Shown one piece after another: positions 25,931 to 34,978 of a stretch of DNA of 64,000 bases. Made by a program: the position numbers and the translations under genes. The notes beneath the pieces are model-generated. The model was not told where the DNA came from, searched no databases, and saw only the letters and a list, made by a program, of their open reading frames with translations. Numbering within the stretch: position 1 is the first letter of the stretch; the number at the start of each line of letters is the position of its first letter. This stretch comes from Brachyspira hampsonii 30446. Lineage in GTDB: Bacteria > Spirochaetota > Brachyspiria > Brachyspirales > Brachyspiraceae. The DNA is taken from positions 62,001 to 126,000 of the forward strand of contig NZ_JH994110.1 in NCBI RefSeq assembly GCF_000316195.1. Reading direction: 5' to 3'.

Positions 25931-26963
25931 TTTTAGGTTTAAAGTCTGATTTCCTAATACTTTTTTTACCTGCAGATTTTTTAGACAATTCAGACTTACT
26001 ATTTTTTTTCTGTATTTTAGCTTTATATGAAGAAGACTTTTTTGTAACTAATCTTTTTTTCTTAGGCTTAGCTTTAGCCCATTTAGATTTATCATGAACC
26101 TTAGTTTCCTTTTTATCACTATTTAAAATATTATCTTCATAACTTTCACTAGATATTTCATCTTCTATATCATCAGGAATATTTTCAAATATAGTTTCAA
26201 TATCTTTTAATTTTTTATCTTTTTGCTTAAAGAAGAAATCTATTTCTTTTTTGGTTAAATCTCTTATATGACCAGCCTCTAAAGTTCCTGAAACTTCATC
26301 ATATTTGCTCACACATCCTACAGATATTCTCTCCAAATCTATAACTTTGTATCCAAGATAATCGAATATTTTTCTTATCTCTCTGTTTTTTCCTTCATTG
26401 ATAGTTAATCGTATTTTGCTTTGTATTCTTCCTTTTGATAATATTTTAAATTTAAAAGGCGAATATGAAACATTTTTAATAGTAATACCCTTGCTTGCAT
26501 TCAAAAGAGCTTCAGAATCTATTTTTCCATTAACAGTAACATCATAAACTTTTAAAATCTCATAAGAAGGATGCGTAATAATATTAGCGAACTCTCCGTC
26601 ATTAGTAATTATCATTATGCCTCTTGATTCAGAATCAAGCCTTCCAGCATAAAAAAGTCTTTCCTTAATGCCCTTGAAAAACTCTGTAATTATTCGCCTT
26701 CCCGGTAAATATTTTGTAGTGCTTACAACGCCTATAGGTTTATATAATGCCATATACCTTTTAGTCTGTCTTTTTATTAATTCTCTGTCTATGGAAACAG
26801 AATCATCTTCTTTAACCCTATAAGCAGGATCAAGTATAACCTGATTATTCACCCTAACTCTGCCTGACATTATAGCCTTCTCGCAGTTTCTCCTGCTTGC
26901 AAAACCAGATTCTAATATCACTTTTACAAGCCTAACAGCTTCTTCATTTTGTTGCTTCTTCAT
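25923..26963 (-). CDS. RsuA/RluB-family rRNA pseudouridine synthase with long basic tail
   Basis: A 346-aa protein. An S4 domain (~10-57, 'VKVILESGFASRRNCEKAIM') is followed by an RsuA-type catalytic domain with 'AGRLDSESRGIMIITNDG' (catalytic Asp110) and 'EGKNREIRKIFDYLGYKVI'. Residues ~253-346 are an acidic then Lys/Arg/Ser-rich tail of low complexity, which probably adds non-specific RNA binding. It makes pseudouridine in 23S rRNA (RluB/RluE type) or 16S (RsuA). The stop codon TAG lies within the right-hand box of a palindromic repeat. Confidence 0.87.
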   Translation of the reverse strand: MKKQQNEEAVRLVKVILESGFASRRNCEKAIMSGRVRVNNQVILDPAYRVKEDDSVSIDRELIKRQTKRYMALYKPIGVVSTTKYLPGRRIITEFFKGIKERLFYAGRLDSESRGIMIITNDGEFANIITHPSYEILKVYDVTVNGKIDSEALLNASKGITIKNVSYSPFKFKILSKGRIQSKIRLTINEGKNREIRKIFDYLGYKVIDLERISVGCVSKYDEVSGTLEAGHIRDLTKKEIDFFFKQKDKKLKDIETIFENIPDDIEDEISSESYEDNILNSDKKETKVHDKSKWAKAKPKKKRLVTKKSSSYKAKIQKKNSKSELSKKSAGKKSIRKSDFKPKKR

Positions 26964-27102
26964 AGTTTAATACTAGCCTTTGAATTTTATAAGTTTTATA
27001 CTATACTGAAAATTTCTAAGTTTGTCAACCGCATATTATTTATTAGTATATTTATGCATATAATTATTTACTATATACAAAAATGATAAATTCTATTAAA
27101 AA

Positions 27103-28686
27103 TTATAAGGAACTTTCATCTACCTCTGTAGCCTGCAGTTTGCTCTTTAATTTATCTATCATGTTTCCTTCAACTGCTTTCTGAAACTGTATAGCCACAT
27201 CTTTATTTTTAGTAAAATGAGGTATAGCCTTAGCCACCAAATCATTTATCCTTTTATCTGTCTGTGTCATATCATATATATGATCAGGAAGTGCAACTAT
27301 TAAAACAGCTCCTTTGCTTTCTATAGGATTTCCCTGAGATAATAAAGAGTATATAGTAGGACTTTCTGACTCTATAAATGAAAGTATTTTATTGTAGAAT
27401 ATGCGTCTTTTATCATTAGGATTTAAAGGCACATCATACTGAGGTTTAGTCTGATTTACGGAAATATTATTATTGGTATTATTACTAGTTATATTGTTAT
27501 TAGCTGCACTTTCAAAACCATAATCATCATTTACAGAAGAAACAGCCTGCATATTGGAAGCTATTATATCAACAGGACGAATCAAATTGTCAGTATTAAG
27601 TAAAAGAAGCATACGCATTTCAAATATAGTTCTAGGATTAGAAGCATTTCTTATACGCTCTTCTGTAAGTAATACATAATCAAGTATTCTCTCTATCTCA
27701 TCATCACTGTAATGATTAGCAAAAATTTTTAAATCATCTCTCTCATTTTCAGTAATCTCTAATAGTTTTGTATCATCAATACCGCTTTTTATCATAAGAA
27801 CAACACGCATATACTCTATTACGCTGTTTATAAATGTTCTAGGGTCTACTGCATCTTCAAATAATTTCTTTACAAACTCAAAATAAGATTTTTTATTTTC
27901 AGACATTATAATATCAAAAAACTCTTTAACAAAAGAAAAATTATTTCCGCCAACAACCGCATTAACATCAGCACTAGTTATATACTTTTTATCGGTAGTG
28001 TAAGCTATCATCTTTTCTAATATAGTTTCACTGTCTCTTACAGAACCCCTAGCCTGCTTTGCTATTAAAAATATTGCCTCTTCATCATATTTAATATTTT
28101 CTTTATCAAGTATTCCTTTTAATATTTTCTCCAAATCTTCTATACCTAAAGATTTAAAAGTATACTGCTGGCATCGGCTTCTTATAGTAGGAAGTACCCT
28201 GTCAGCCTCAGTGGTAGCAAGTATAAACACAACATGTGCAGGAGGCTCTTCCAAAGTTTTAAGAAGTGCATTAAAAGCCTCATTAGTTATCTGATGCACC
28301 TCATCTATAATATATACCTTGTATTTTCCAGCTACAGGAGATATACGCACATTTTCTATAATGCTTCTAATATTTTCTATACCTCTATTGCTTGCACCGT
28401 CAATTTCTATAACATCAAGAGGAGTTCCGTTTTCTATTTGAGTGCATGACGGACAAACTCCGCAAGGCTTATCAGTAGGACCATTAACACAGTTTAAGGC
28501 TTTGGCTATAATTCTAGCAAGAGAAGTTTTACCCACACCATGAGCCCCAGAAAATAGATATGCATGTGCTATCTTTTTTTGGGCTATACTTTTTGATATA
28601 GTTTTAGTGATATGCTCCTGACCTATAACCTCTTCAAAGGTTTGAGGGCGGTATTTTCTTGCTATTACTTTATAGTTTTCTGCCAT
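27103..28686 (-). CDS. dnaX: DNA polymerase III subunit gamma/tau
   Basis: A 527-aa clamp-loader ATPase. N-terminal 'YRPQTFEEVIGQEHITKTI', Walker A 'GAHGVGKTS' (48-56), zinc-binding cysteines C66/C75/C78/C81, Walker B 'VYIIDEVHQ', and sensor/arginine-finger segments 'LATTEADRVLPTIRSRCQQY'. Domain III ends near 370. An Asn/Ser-rich linker (~385-420) then leads to a short C-terminal domain, shorter than E. coli tau (643 aa). It loads the beta clamp onto DNA. No clear slippery A-run for a gamma frameshift product was noticed. It stands alone on the minus strand. Confidence 0.95.
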   Translation of the reverse strand: MAENYKVIARKYRPQTFEEVIGQEHITKTISKSIAQKKIAHAYLFSGAHGVGKTSLARIIAKALNCVNGPTDKPCGVCPSCTQIENGTPLDVIEIDGASNRGIENIRSIIENVRISPVAGKYKVYIIDEVHQITNEAFNALLKTLEEPPAHVVFILATTEADRVLPTIRSRCQQYTFKSLGIEDLEKILKGILDKENIKYDEEAIFLIAKQARGSVRDSETILEKMIAYTTDKKYITSADVNAVVGGNNFSFVKEFFDIIMSENKKSYFEFVKKLFEDAVDPRTFINSVIEYMRVVLMIKSGIDDTKLLEITENERDDLKIFANHYSDDEIERILDYVLLTEERIRNASNPRTIFEMRMLLLLNTDNLIRPVDIIASNMQAVSSVNDDYGFESAANNNITSNNTNNNISVNQTKPQYDVPLNPNDKRRIFYNKILSFIESESPTIYSLLSQGNPIESKGAVLIVALPDHIYDMTQTDKRINDLVAKAIPHFTKNKDVAIQFQKAVEGNMIDKLKSKLQATEVDESSL

Positions 28687-28764
28687 ATTTATAGTGTTCC
28701 ATTATATTTATTTTTATTATTTTTAACTAATTTATTTTAACAGACTATATTTATTTGTCAATTT

Positions 28765-29358
28765 TTATTTATGCTCCTGCCATTTGCACTCTGTTATATA
28801 CATATTGGTAAATACAGCCTTAAAAGATGAATCTTCTGGACTGCAGGCATATATTCCAAATAGGATTTCATCATCAGCTTTAAATAAATGAAATATTCTC
28901 ATTTGCTTGAAATTTTCTCCGTCTTCGCTGTATTCTATTAAAAAATCACTTTCTCTTCTGCTTAATCTATAATACATCTCTTTTATAGAAGCCGATATAT
29001 CCTGAGTAGCCCAATCAGAATATCCGTTATTTGTAACAACACTTCCCAAACGCTGATAATTTTCATTCTCATATTCTATAGAAGCCTTAAACCAATTTTC
29101 ACTGTCTATATAAATAGCTACTCCGCATTGGTCAAAACGGCGTTTGCTTTCAAATATAGTTTTTACTGTGAAAGAAAAATATTTATCTTTTATTTTTATC
29201 TGAAGTATTGGTGCATTATCGTTTCTAAAACCGTAATATGTTCTCTGCCATAAATCTGTATTAGGCTCTGTATATATTTCTACTTTTTTATCATCAATTA
29301 ATATATTCTTAGGTTCTCTAATCCAAAATAACTTTTCTTTTAAAAATTCTTTATACAT
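28765..29358 (-). CDS. DUF1349 family protein (concanavalin A-like fold)
   Basis: A 197-aa soluble protein matching the DUF1349 pattern: 'LFWIREPKNILIDDKKVEIY', 'TDLWQRTYYGF', 'FDQCGVAIYIDSENWFKASI', 'SDWATQ' and 'GIYACSPEDSSFKAVFTN'. The family has a jelly-roll lectin/glucanase-like fold and is often annotated as a regulator of enolase or as carbohydrate-binding; no real activity is established. No signal peptide, so it is cytoplasmic. Single gene; beyond its start at 29358 there is AT-rich spacer before the terminator of the toxin operon. Confidence 0.82.
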   Translation of the reverse strand: MYKEFLKEKLFWIREPKNILIDDKKVEIYTEPNTDLWQRTYYGFRNDNAPILQIKIKDKYFSFTVKTIFESKRRFDQCGVAIYIDSENWFKASIEYENENYQRLGSVVTNNGYSDWATQDISASIKEMYYRLSRRESDFLIEYSEDGENFKQMRIFHLFKADDEILFGIYACSPEDSSFKAVFTNMYITECKWQEHK

Positions 29359-29589
29359 GATTTATACTCTAAATAAAAATAAAATATAGAACTATTATAT
29401 ATCTTATTTTATTAGAATTCAATAATTAATAACTATCAGATATTTTTCGTTTTTACTATTTTAATATAGCTTTATAATCTCATAAATACATTGTGCATAA
29501 ATTTATGTTTTTTAAATACTAAAAAATTTACATACATTAAAAAAAATAATAGATTTACTTAAAAAATAAATTAAACAATTAAAATAAAA

Positions 29590-29619
29590 ATCCGTAAGAG
29601 TATCATCACTCCTACGGAT
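29590..29619 (-). terminator. Terminator at the left edge of the toxin/dynamin operon (copy of 40737-40766)
   Basis: ATCCGTAAGAGT / ACTCCTACGGAT stem with a 6-nt loop, A-run on the left and T-run on the right. The single arm difference pairs (G-U) only in minus RNA. The whole 30-bp hairpin recurs with one base change at 40737-40766, at the other edge of the operon. The rest of the 29359-29894 gap is AT-rich; only the coding remnant at 29637 stands out. Confidence 0.85.
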
Positions 29620-29636
29620 TTTATAAAACAAATTAA

Positions 29637-29768
29637 TTATTTAGAAAAATCTTTATAATATTTATCTAATAATTTTTCATCTTCTTTAATACCATATTGA
29701 ATATTTTTAATGAGAAATAAATAATTAAATATTATAAAAAATATAAACAATAATTCTACAAAATAAAT
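29637..29768 (-). pseudogene. Remnant of a small membrane-protein gene
   Basis: A 43-codon open frame without an ATG. It reads a hydrophobic helix 'VELLFIFFIIFNYLFLI' and then a charged tail 'KNIQYGIKEDEKLLDKYYKD' and FSK-stop. The stop is 18 bp from the operon terminator, where a last gene of the operon should end. No ribosome-binding site and no start are visible, so this looks like the 3' end of a lost gene, possibly a second immunity or accessory gene. It could also be a chance frame. Confidence 0.35.
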
Positions 29769-29894
29769 TTATACTTATTAATACTATAATATACTAGAAT
29801 AATTTTTATTAATTATTCTAGTATAGAAATAATAAAAATAATTTTTATTAGATATTTCATCTAATAAAAAAGTATATAAATTAGAAAAACATAA

Positions 29895-30173
29895 TTATTT
29901 TAATATAATATTATATTTATTAAGACCTTCTTTATTAAAATCAGGTAACTTTCTAGCATAATTTGCAATATCTTTTGAAAATTTATTGAAATCTTCTTCT
30001 GTGAATAAACCATCATCTATCATCTGAAAACATTGATTTTTTTTACCATTTACTGTAGCAAAAAACTCCACAGATAAACTTGATGAAGTTACAGTTGCCT
30101 TTAAATCAATAATATCATAATGTGGAACAAGTTTCTTTATATTTTCCGATATAAAATTTTCTAAATCTTTCAT
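29895..30173 (-). CDS. Probable immunity protein for the adjacent nuclease toxin (YezG-like)
   Basis: A 92-aa soluble acidic/neutral protein. N-terminal helix 'MKDLENFISENIKKLVP', central strands 'IIDLKATVTSSSLSVEFFAT', and C-terminal helix 'EEDFNKFSKDIANYARKLPD'. Order and length resemble YezG/DUF600 immunity proteins, which in Bacillus pair with the LXG nuclease toxin YeeF; that toxin has the same nuclease class as the upstream gene. It starts 14 bp after the toxin stop with a strong AAGGAG site, the classic toxin-immunity order. The family match is by layout, not by a decisive motif, so the role rests mostly on position. Confidence 0.55.
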   Translation of the reverse strand: MKDLENFISENIKKLVPHYDIIDLKATVTSSSLSVEFFATVNGKKNQCFQMIDDGLFTEEDFNKFSKDIANYARKLPDFNKEGLNKYNIILK

Positions 30174-30187
30174 TATATATTTACTCC

Positions 30188-31186
30188 TTACTTATTCTCT
30201 ATAATAACGCTAGCTTTATTATTATTTCCATTTTCATCTTTATATGTTATATAAACTGTAGTTTCTACAAGATTACCTTTTTCATCATATTTTTCTTTAA
30301 TGGAAGAAATTTCTCCTCCTGTTTCATTTGCCTTATCTTGAACTATGTCTTTTCCATTTTCAGGAACTTCTTTCATAAGCGACCCATCAATGTTATTATC
30401 AAACTTCCATACTGTATCCTTTTTACCATCTACTTCAATAGTTGTAATAATTTCATCTGGTCTACTAGAATCTCCGTTATAGATAACTTTTGTATTTGTA
30501 GTTACATCTTCTCCATTTTCTAATTTTTTCTTGACTTCATTTTCCATACGCTTATAATCGCTTTGATTAATTGTACCATCCATTGGCAATAGATTACCAA
30601 TACCTCCATCTCCATTCATATCGCGTCCAATTATATGCCCTCCTTGATCATTAGGTCTTCTATCTTTTCCGCCAACTTGAGTCTGTTCACTGTTATTACG
30701 AGCATTTTCAGGATTAATAATAGGTTTAGCTTCTACACTTATAATCCTGCCATTATGATCAGTAGTATATTTATTGCCATTAATAATGTAAGTATTATTT
30801 GGTTTTAATTTTCCATCTTTACAATATACATCACCATTATCGTCAGTCTTATGAGTTATATCATTTATACCATAGGGACTATTTTTATTTTCATCTTTAG
30901 TAAGATATTCATTCATATCTGTAAAAGGAGCTAAACCTTTATCTTTAGATGATCTGCCATCATACTCAGTATTAGGACCTAAACCTTTATCTTCAGATGA
31001 TCTTCTATCATACTCAGCATTAGGACCTAAACCTTTATCTTCAGATGATCTTCTATCATACTCAGCATTAGGACCCAAACCTTTATCTTTAGATGATCTG
31101 CCATCATACTCAGTATTAGGACCCAAACCTTTATCTTCAAATGATTTTTTATCATATAATTCTGGTTTAGAAGTTTCATTAATCAT
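30188..31186 (-). CDS. Non-specific HNH-type DNA/RNA endonuclease toxin with N-terminal 16-aa repeats
   Basis: A 332-aa protein. Residues 17-85 are four near-perfect 16-residue repeats (EDKGLGPNTEYDGRSS type) and a decaying fifth. A linker follows. Residues ~155-265 are an Endonuclea_NS_2-type nuclease domain: 'NDQGGHIIGRDMNGDGGIGN' with catalytic His184, then 'LLPMDGTINQSDYKRMENEV' (metal-binding Asn198, conserved INQ..Y). This domain is the C-terminal effector of many polymorphic toxins. The remaining ~65 residues are a beta-rich tail, unusual because the nuclease is normally terminal. No signal peptide, LXG or PAAR domain. Its ATG overlaps the stop of the HerA-like gene (ATGA), and a small probable immunity gene follows. 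Confidence 0.75.
   Translation of the reverse strand: MINETSKPELYDKKSFEDKGLGPNTEYDGRSSKDKGLGPNAEYDRRSSEDKGLGPNAEYDRRSSEDKGLGPNTEYDGRSSKDKGLAPFTDMNEYLTKDENKNSPYGINDITHKTDDNGDVYCKDGKLKPNNTYIINGNKYTTDHNGRIISVEAKPIINPENARNNSEQTQVGGKDRRPNDQGGHIIGRDMNGDGGIGNLLPMDGTINQSDYKRMENEVKKKLENGEDVTTNTKVIYNGDSSRPDEIITTIEVDGKKDTVWKFDNNIDGSLMKEVPENGKDIVQDKANETGGEISSIKEKYDEKGNLVETTVYITYKDENGNNNKASVIIENK
30932..31138 (-). repeat. In-frame 48-bp tandem repeats in toxin gene
   Basis: Four complete 48-bp units and a partial fifth, encoding 16-residue repeats. Units alternate between two versions (NTEYDG and NAEYDR), which suggests recent expansion or contraction by unequal exchange. Unit number is likely to vary between strains. 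Confidence 0.9.
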
Positions 31187-34100
31187 AATATATTTCCTAT
31201 TTTATAGAAATTATTTTTCCAATCAGTATATACACTATCATTAAATAATCTATGATTAATTGCATGCATAAAAACTAAATTCATAGTTTCTAACAAATAT
31301 TTATCATCAAGTTCATTATATATACTATAAATATCTTTTTTTATATTATTGTTCCAAATATCCAAATTCTCACCTCTATGAGTTTCTAATATGTTCATAC
31401 CATTTATCATATCAAATATAACAGATGATATTTCTGCATTATCTACACTTTTATCATTAAAAATATCTCTAATCTTAATTTTTGTAGATTCGGCAACATT
31501 AACATCATTTAAAGAATCAATAATATTCTTATCAAAATTTTCATTCAATGATTTTTGTAATAAACACTTGAGTATATTACCATTACTAGATTTATTTTCT
31601 ATAAAGTTTTTATCTTCTCTTTTATATAATTTTCCATCTTCAATAACATTATAATAACCAACCTTACACAAAACACTATCAGTCCAATTATTCTGATAAA
31701 CTGCCGCAACTCCTGTATGAAGTCTGGATAACTCATCTATCTTATCCTCATCTAATCCGGCAGCTCTTCCTACAGCTTCTCTATCTGAATATTCAGGAAG
31801 TCTTAGAATAATTTTTGTATTAGTGTTTCTTATGGCTGATATATCCACTGCTGAAGGTGATTGATCCGCTATAATAAATCCTTCTCCATAAGTACGCATT
31901 TCGGCAATAGAGTTTGAAAGCATCTCAACTGATTTTCCTACTAAATTAGCACCCTCACTAACTTGTTCAGTAGAAGTTCTTTTCAAGATATTATGAGCCT
32001 CTTCTAATATAGTAACATGTTTTAATTCCTGATTCATTTTCTGAGATGATGTTCTGTATTCAGAAAGCTTCATTATTAATATACCCATTATCATTGATTT
32101 AGTTTCTAATGAACCTATTCTGCTTAAATCAACTATAACATTCTCATCAAACAATATTTCATTTTCTATTTCTTTAGATGAAAATATTCTTCCTATTATA
32201 CCATTAGTAAGAGATTTTACCCTTGTAACCAATGAACCAGTATAATTACTTTTTACTTCCTGAGAATAATCAGAAGAGTCTATAACATTTCTTAAATTAT
32301 TCAAAACATCTACAAAATTAGGAAATATATTATCTCCATATTTATTGACAGACATATCTAAATCCCAGCCAGTATCAATATAAGATTTTTCAACAGCTTC
32401 TTTTAAAACTGCAGGCATAGCCGCATACATAGGCCAGCAAACATTAAATATATCTATAAGTCTGTCTATATGCTCAAGCACATGTATGCTTTTGTGAAAA
32501 CTAAAAGGATTAATTCTTAAAAGCTCAGTATAGTAAGGGTTCGTACCAAATACATGAACATCTTTTCTATGACCGAATACATTTTTATATTCACCCTTAG
32601 CAGGTTCTATTACAAGAAATTTAACATTTTTAGCATAGAAACCTTCTATGATTTTATAAACAGCATTACTCTTTCCAGCACCTGTTGAACCTGTTATGAA
32701 TGTATGCGAAGCTAAACTTTTTACATTAAGATTAACTTCTGTATTTTCTTCTTCTCCCAAATGAAATACTTTTCCTAAATTGATGCTGTTAGAATTATCA
32801 ATATTATCATAAGAAACTATTTCTCTAGCAAAAGGAGTATATTTAATAACAGGAACACCAGCAACACTTTTTTGAGGAAGTCCTGCCTGTATAGCCATTT
32901 CAAGACTGCTTACTGTAACCGCAGGAGAAATTAGAGGCAAATCATTTGTAAGCTGAAAAAGAGGATGATGCATCTTTGCTACATAATTTAAAACCTCTTT
33001 TTTATTAGTATTATCATTATTCCATAAATTAATTGCTCCTGTTTCAACAGAAGAACCCTCACCTCTTACTAAAGACTGATACATACTTGAAACAACTCTG
33101 TTAGTCTGAGCATTTCCTGTAATAAAATAAGCAGAACTTTTCCAAACACCTACATCTTCGCATTCATTAAGACGCTCTAATTGTTTGTCTATCTCTGCTA
33201 AGATATTAGTTATCATCTTATTTTCAGAAGTAATCTGTAAAGTTTTACCAGAGCCTATAGTTTTTGTAGTACCTTCGGAAGTAGAAGAACTTGTAGTGTT
33301 AGTATCGCTATGTCCTGTAGTATCAGATTTAGATTTTCCGAAAGACTGCGCCAATCCAAAATTCAAAGCACCAAATAAACCCGCACTTAATCCGCCTGAT
33401 AAAAAAGTGCTGGCAGTAACAAAGGCACTTATACCAGCACTGACACCTGCACTAATAAAAGCTCCCACATTGGCTCCAATAGAAGTACCTGCAGAAAAAG
33501 TTGTTGTTCTTGATTTAGTTTCTGTATGCGACACACTTTCTGATACAGAATGAGAAATACCCTCTGTAAGAGTTTTTGTTACAGCATCGCTTTCATTGCT
33601 TGAAAAACTTAATTGCGTTGTTCTAAAAGGAGATAGCTGACTGTAAATACTTTCATATCCGTTTCTTATAACAGATATTTCATTAGGGCTTACAGGGTCT
33701 GATATAATGATAACAGAATATTTCTCCCCTTTCATAGAATCTATGAGCTTTTCTATACCTTGAGCAAAATCATTTTTTCCGTCTTCATAATCACTCTTTT
33801 TTACACCTGCAATAGATGAACATGAAGAAATTATTTTATTATCCCCGTAATATTTATCAGTTAATTCTTTTATCCTAGTATTGTCAAGATTTTCTATATC
33901 ACTTCCAAAGAAATTTCCTTTTATGGATCTTTCTAGCACTTTGCTTGAACTAGATAAAGTTTTTTCAAATGATTTTACCCCTATATAAAAATCTGTTTTC
34001 TCACCGTCACTTTCTATAATAGTAATAACAGATGAATTTGTATTATAAATAGAATGAAATACTGAAGATAATTTTACTTGATTATTCTCTTTATTTTCAA

Positions 34101-34311
34101 ATACAATGCTGTTAATTTTATAGAATCTTAAATACTCCCCTGCTTCTTTTCTGCTTATATTGTTATCCAAAGGAACAACATTTAAAGCAGTCAAATTAGG
34201 TAGATACTTTTTCATTACAACGGTATCAACCTTTGCTAAAGCCTCTATTAATTCCGATTGATTTCTATTATCAAGCATCTCTGTTTTATTTTGAGTTATT
34301 ATATCAGACAT
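31183..34311 (-). CDS. HerA/DUF87-type ATPase with internal glycine-rich membrane-like segment
   Basis: A 1042-aa protein. Residues 1-~250 are an alpha/beta domain I do not recognise. Residues ~250-330 contain a Ser/Thr-rich stretch around a Gly/Ala-rich hydrophobic segment ('GANVGAFISAGVSAGISAF') that could insert in or line a membrane. The ATPase core has Walker A 'GSTGAGKSN' (~541), 'VIEPAKGEYK', Walker B 'VTILEEAHNIL' (~762) and 'FIIADQSPSAVD'. This is the HerA/VirB4/FtsK-like hexameric pump family, as used in DNA translocation, conjugation and secretion. A helical C-terminal domain follows. It overlaps the nuclease toxin start by 4 bp, so toxin and ATPase are made together. It may export the toxin or translocate DNA for cleavage; neither is shown. 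Confidence 0.75.
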   Translation of the reverse strand: MSDIITQNKTEMLDNRNQSELIEALAKVDTVVMKKYLPNLTALNVVPLDNNISRKEAGEYLRFYKINSIVFENKENNQVKLSSVFHSIYNTNSSVITIIESDGEKTDFYIGVKSFEKTLSSSSKVLERSIKGNFFGSDIENLDNTRIKELTDKYYGDNKIISSCSSIAGVKKSDYEDGKNDFAQGIEKLIDSMKGEKYSVIIISDPVSPNEISVIRNGYESIYSQLSPFRTTQLSFSSNESDAVTKTLTEGISHSVSESVSHTETKSRTTTFSAGTSIGANVGAFISAGVSAGISAFVTASTFLSGGLSAGLFGALNFGLAQSFGKSKSDTTGHSDTNTTSSSTSEGTTKTIGSGKTLQITSENKMITNILAEIDKQLERLNECEDVGVWKSSAYFITGNAQTNRVVSSMYQSLVRGEGSSVETGAINLWNNDNTNKKEVLNYVAKMHHPLFQLTNDLPLISPAVTVSSLEMAIQAGLPQKSVAGVPVIKYTPFAREIVSYDNIDNSNSINLGKVFHLGEEENTEVNLNVKSLASHTFITGSTGAGKSNAVYKIIEGFYAKNVKFLVIEPAKGEYKNVFGHRKDVHVFGTNPYYTELLRINPFSFHKSIHVLEHIDRLIDIFNVCWPMYAAMPAVLKEAVEKSYIDTGWDLDMSVNKYGDNIFPNFVDVLNNLRNVIDSSDYSQEVKSNYTGSLVTRVKSLTNGIIGRIFSSKEIENEILFDENVIVDLSRIGSLETKSMIMGILIMKLSEYRTSSQKMNQELKHVTILEEAHNILKRTSTEQVSEGANLVGKSVEMLSNSIAEMRTYGEGFIIADQSPSAVDISAIRNTNTKIILRLPEYSDREAVGRAAGLDEDKIDELSRLHTGVAAVYQNNWTDSVLCKVGYYNVIEDGKLYKREDKNFIENKSSNGNILKCLLQKSLNENFDKNIIDSLNDVNVAESTKIKIRDIFNDKSVDNAEISSVIFDMINGMNILETHRGENLDIWNNNIKKDIYSIYNELDDKYLLETMNLVFMHAINHRLFNDSVYTDWKNNFYKIGNIL

Positions 34312-34313
34312 TA

Positions 34314-34490
34314 TTAATCCTTTTTACTAAAACTATTTTTGCGGATTTCATTCACCTCATGAATATATTTTCCTGTGGCTTTAACAAACCCTTTTCCAAA
34401 TTCTTCAAGCCCTTCAAAAAAATCACCAAATGAATTGAAAACATTTTCTACTGCCGACTTTCCTTTTTTCTCATAATCTTCCATGTTCAT
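34314..34490 (-). CDS. 58-aa small protein between membrane anchor and ATPase genes
   Basis: ATG at 34490 overlaps the TGA of the upstream tail-anchored protein gene (AATGA), and its TAA ends 2 bp before the ATPase start. So it sits in perfect operon register. Product: 'MNMEDYEKKGKSAVENVFNS', then a Phe/Gly-rich amphipathic helix 'FGDFFEGLEEFGKGFVKATG' and a basic end. The helix could bind membranes or the dynamin-like partners. Too short for most gene callers. I do not recognise the family; the coupling on both sides is the main evidence that it is real. Confidence 0.75.
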   Translation of the reverse strand: MNMEDYEKKGKSAVENVFNSFGDFFEGLEEFGKGFVKATGKYIHEVNEIRKNSFSKKD

Positions 34491-34957
34491 TTTCCAGCGG
34501 CTATTGCTATTATTATTATACCTATCACCACTGCCGCCCCCACTGCTATAGCGATAGGATTGATCTTTGGGGATTCACTGCTTCCTCCTGATGATTGATT
34601 TCCTCTAGTAAATGTACTTTCATCTCTATAATGTTGTGTATTTCTAGGAGGATAAAGTTTAGCACTCATCTTCTTTAATTGTCTTACTTTTTCCATAGTA
34701 AATTCATTTCTTAAACTTACAGCCAATTCTGTCCAATAGTTTTCAGTCCATTCACTTTCAGGTTTAAATGTTTCGCCTTTATCTGCTGATATAAATTCAG
34801 GCACTCTTTCTTTAGCATAATTTAATATATTATCAAAATTATCTATAGAAAAAGATCTATCTGTATTTAATGCTATATACAATGCATTCTTTATTCCTTC
34901 TACATCCCTTTTTGCTATAAATTCATTTAAAGTATCACTAGGTTTAAAATTACTCAT
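34487..34957 (-). CDS. Tail-anchored small membrane protein
   Basis: A 156-aa protein with a soluble helical N-terminal domain (~1-105: 'DTLNEFIAKRDVEGIKNALY', 'ENYWTELAVSLRNEFTMEKV'). A Ser/Gly/Arg-rich linker (~106-128) leads to a single C-terminal membrane helix 'INPIAIAVGAAVVIGIIIIA'. It should face the cytoplasm with its tail in the inner membrane. Strong AAGGAGG ribosome site. Its place between the dynamin-like GTPases and the ATPase suggests an adaptor that holds the complex at the membrane. Family not recognised. Confidence 0.7.
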   Translation of the reverse strand: MSNFKPSDTLNEFIAKRDVEGIKNALYIALNTDRSFSIDNFDNILNYAKERVPEFISADKGETFKPESEWTENYWTELAVSLRNEFTMEKVRQLKKMSAKLYPPRNTQHYRDESTFTRGNQSSGGSSESPKINPIAIAVGAAVVIGIIIIAIAAGK

Positions 34958-34978
34958 ATTTATTTCCTCCTTAATTTT

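Noticed and set aside
33185-33553. 122-codon plus-strand ORF within the HerA-like gene
   Set aside because: It is antisense to the Gly/Ser-rich segment of a clear gene, with no ribosome-binding site of its own.
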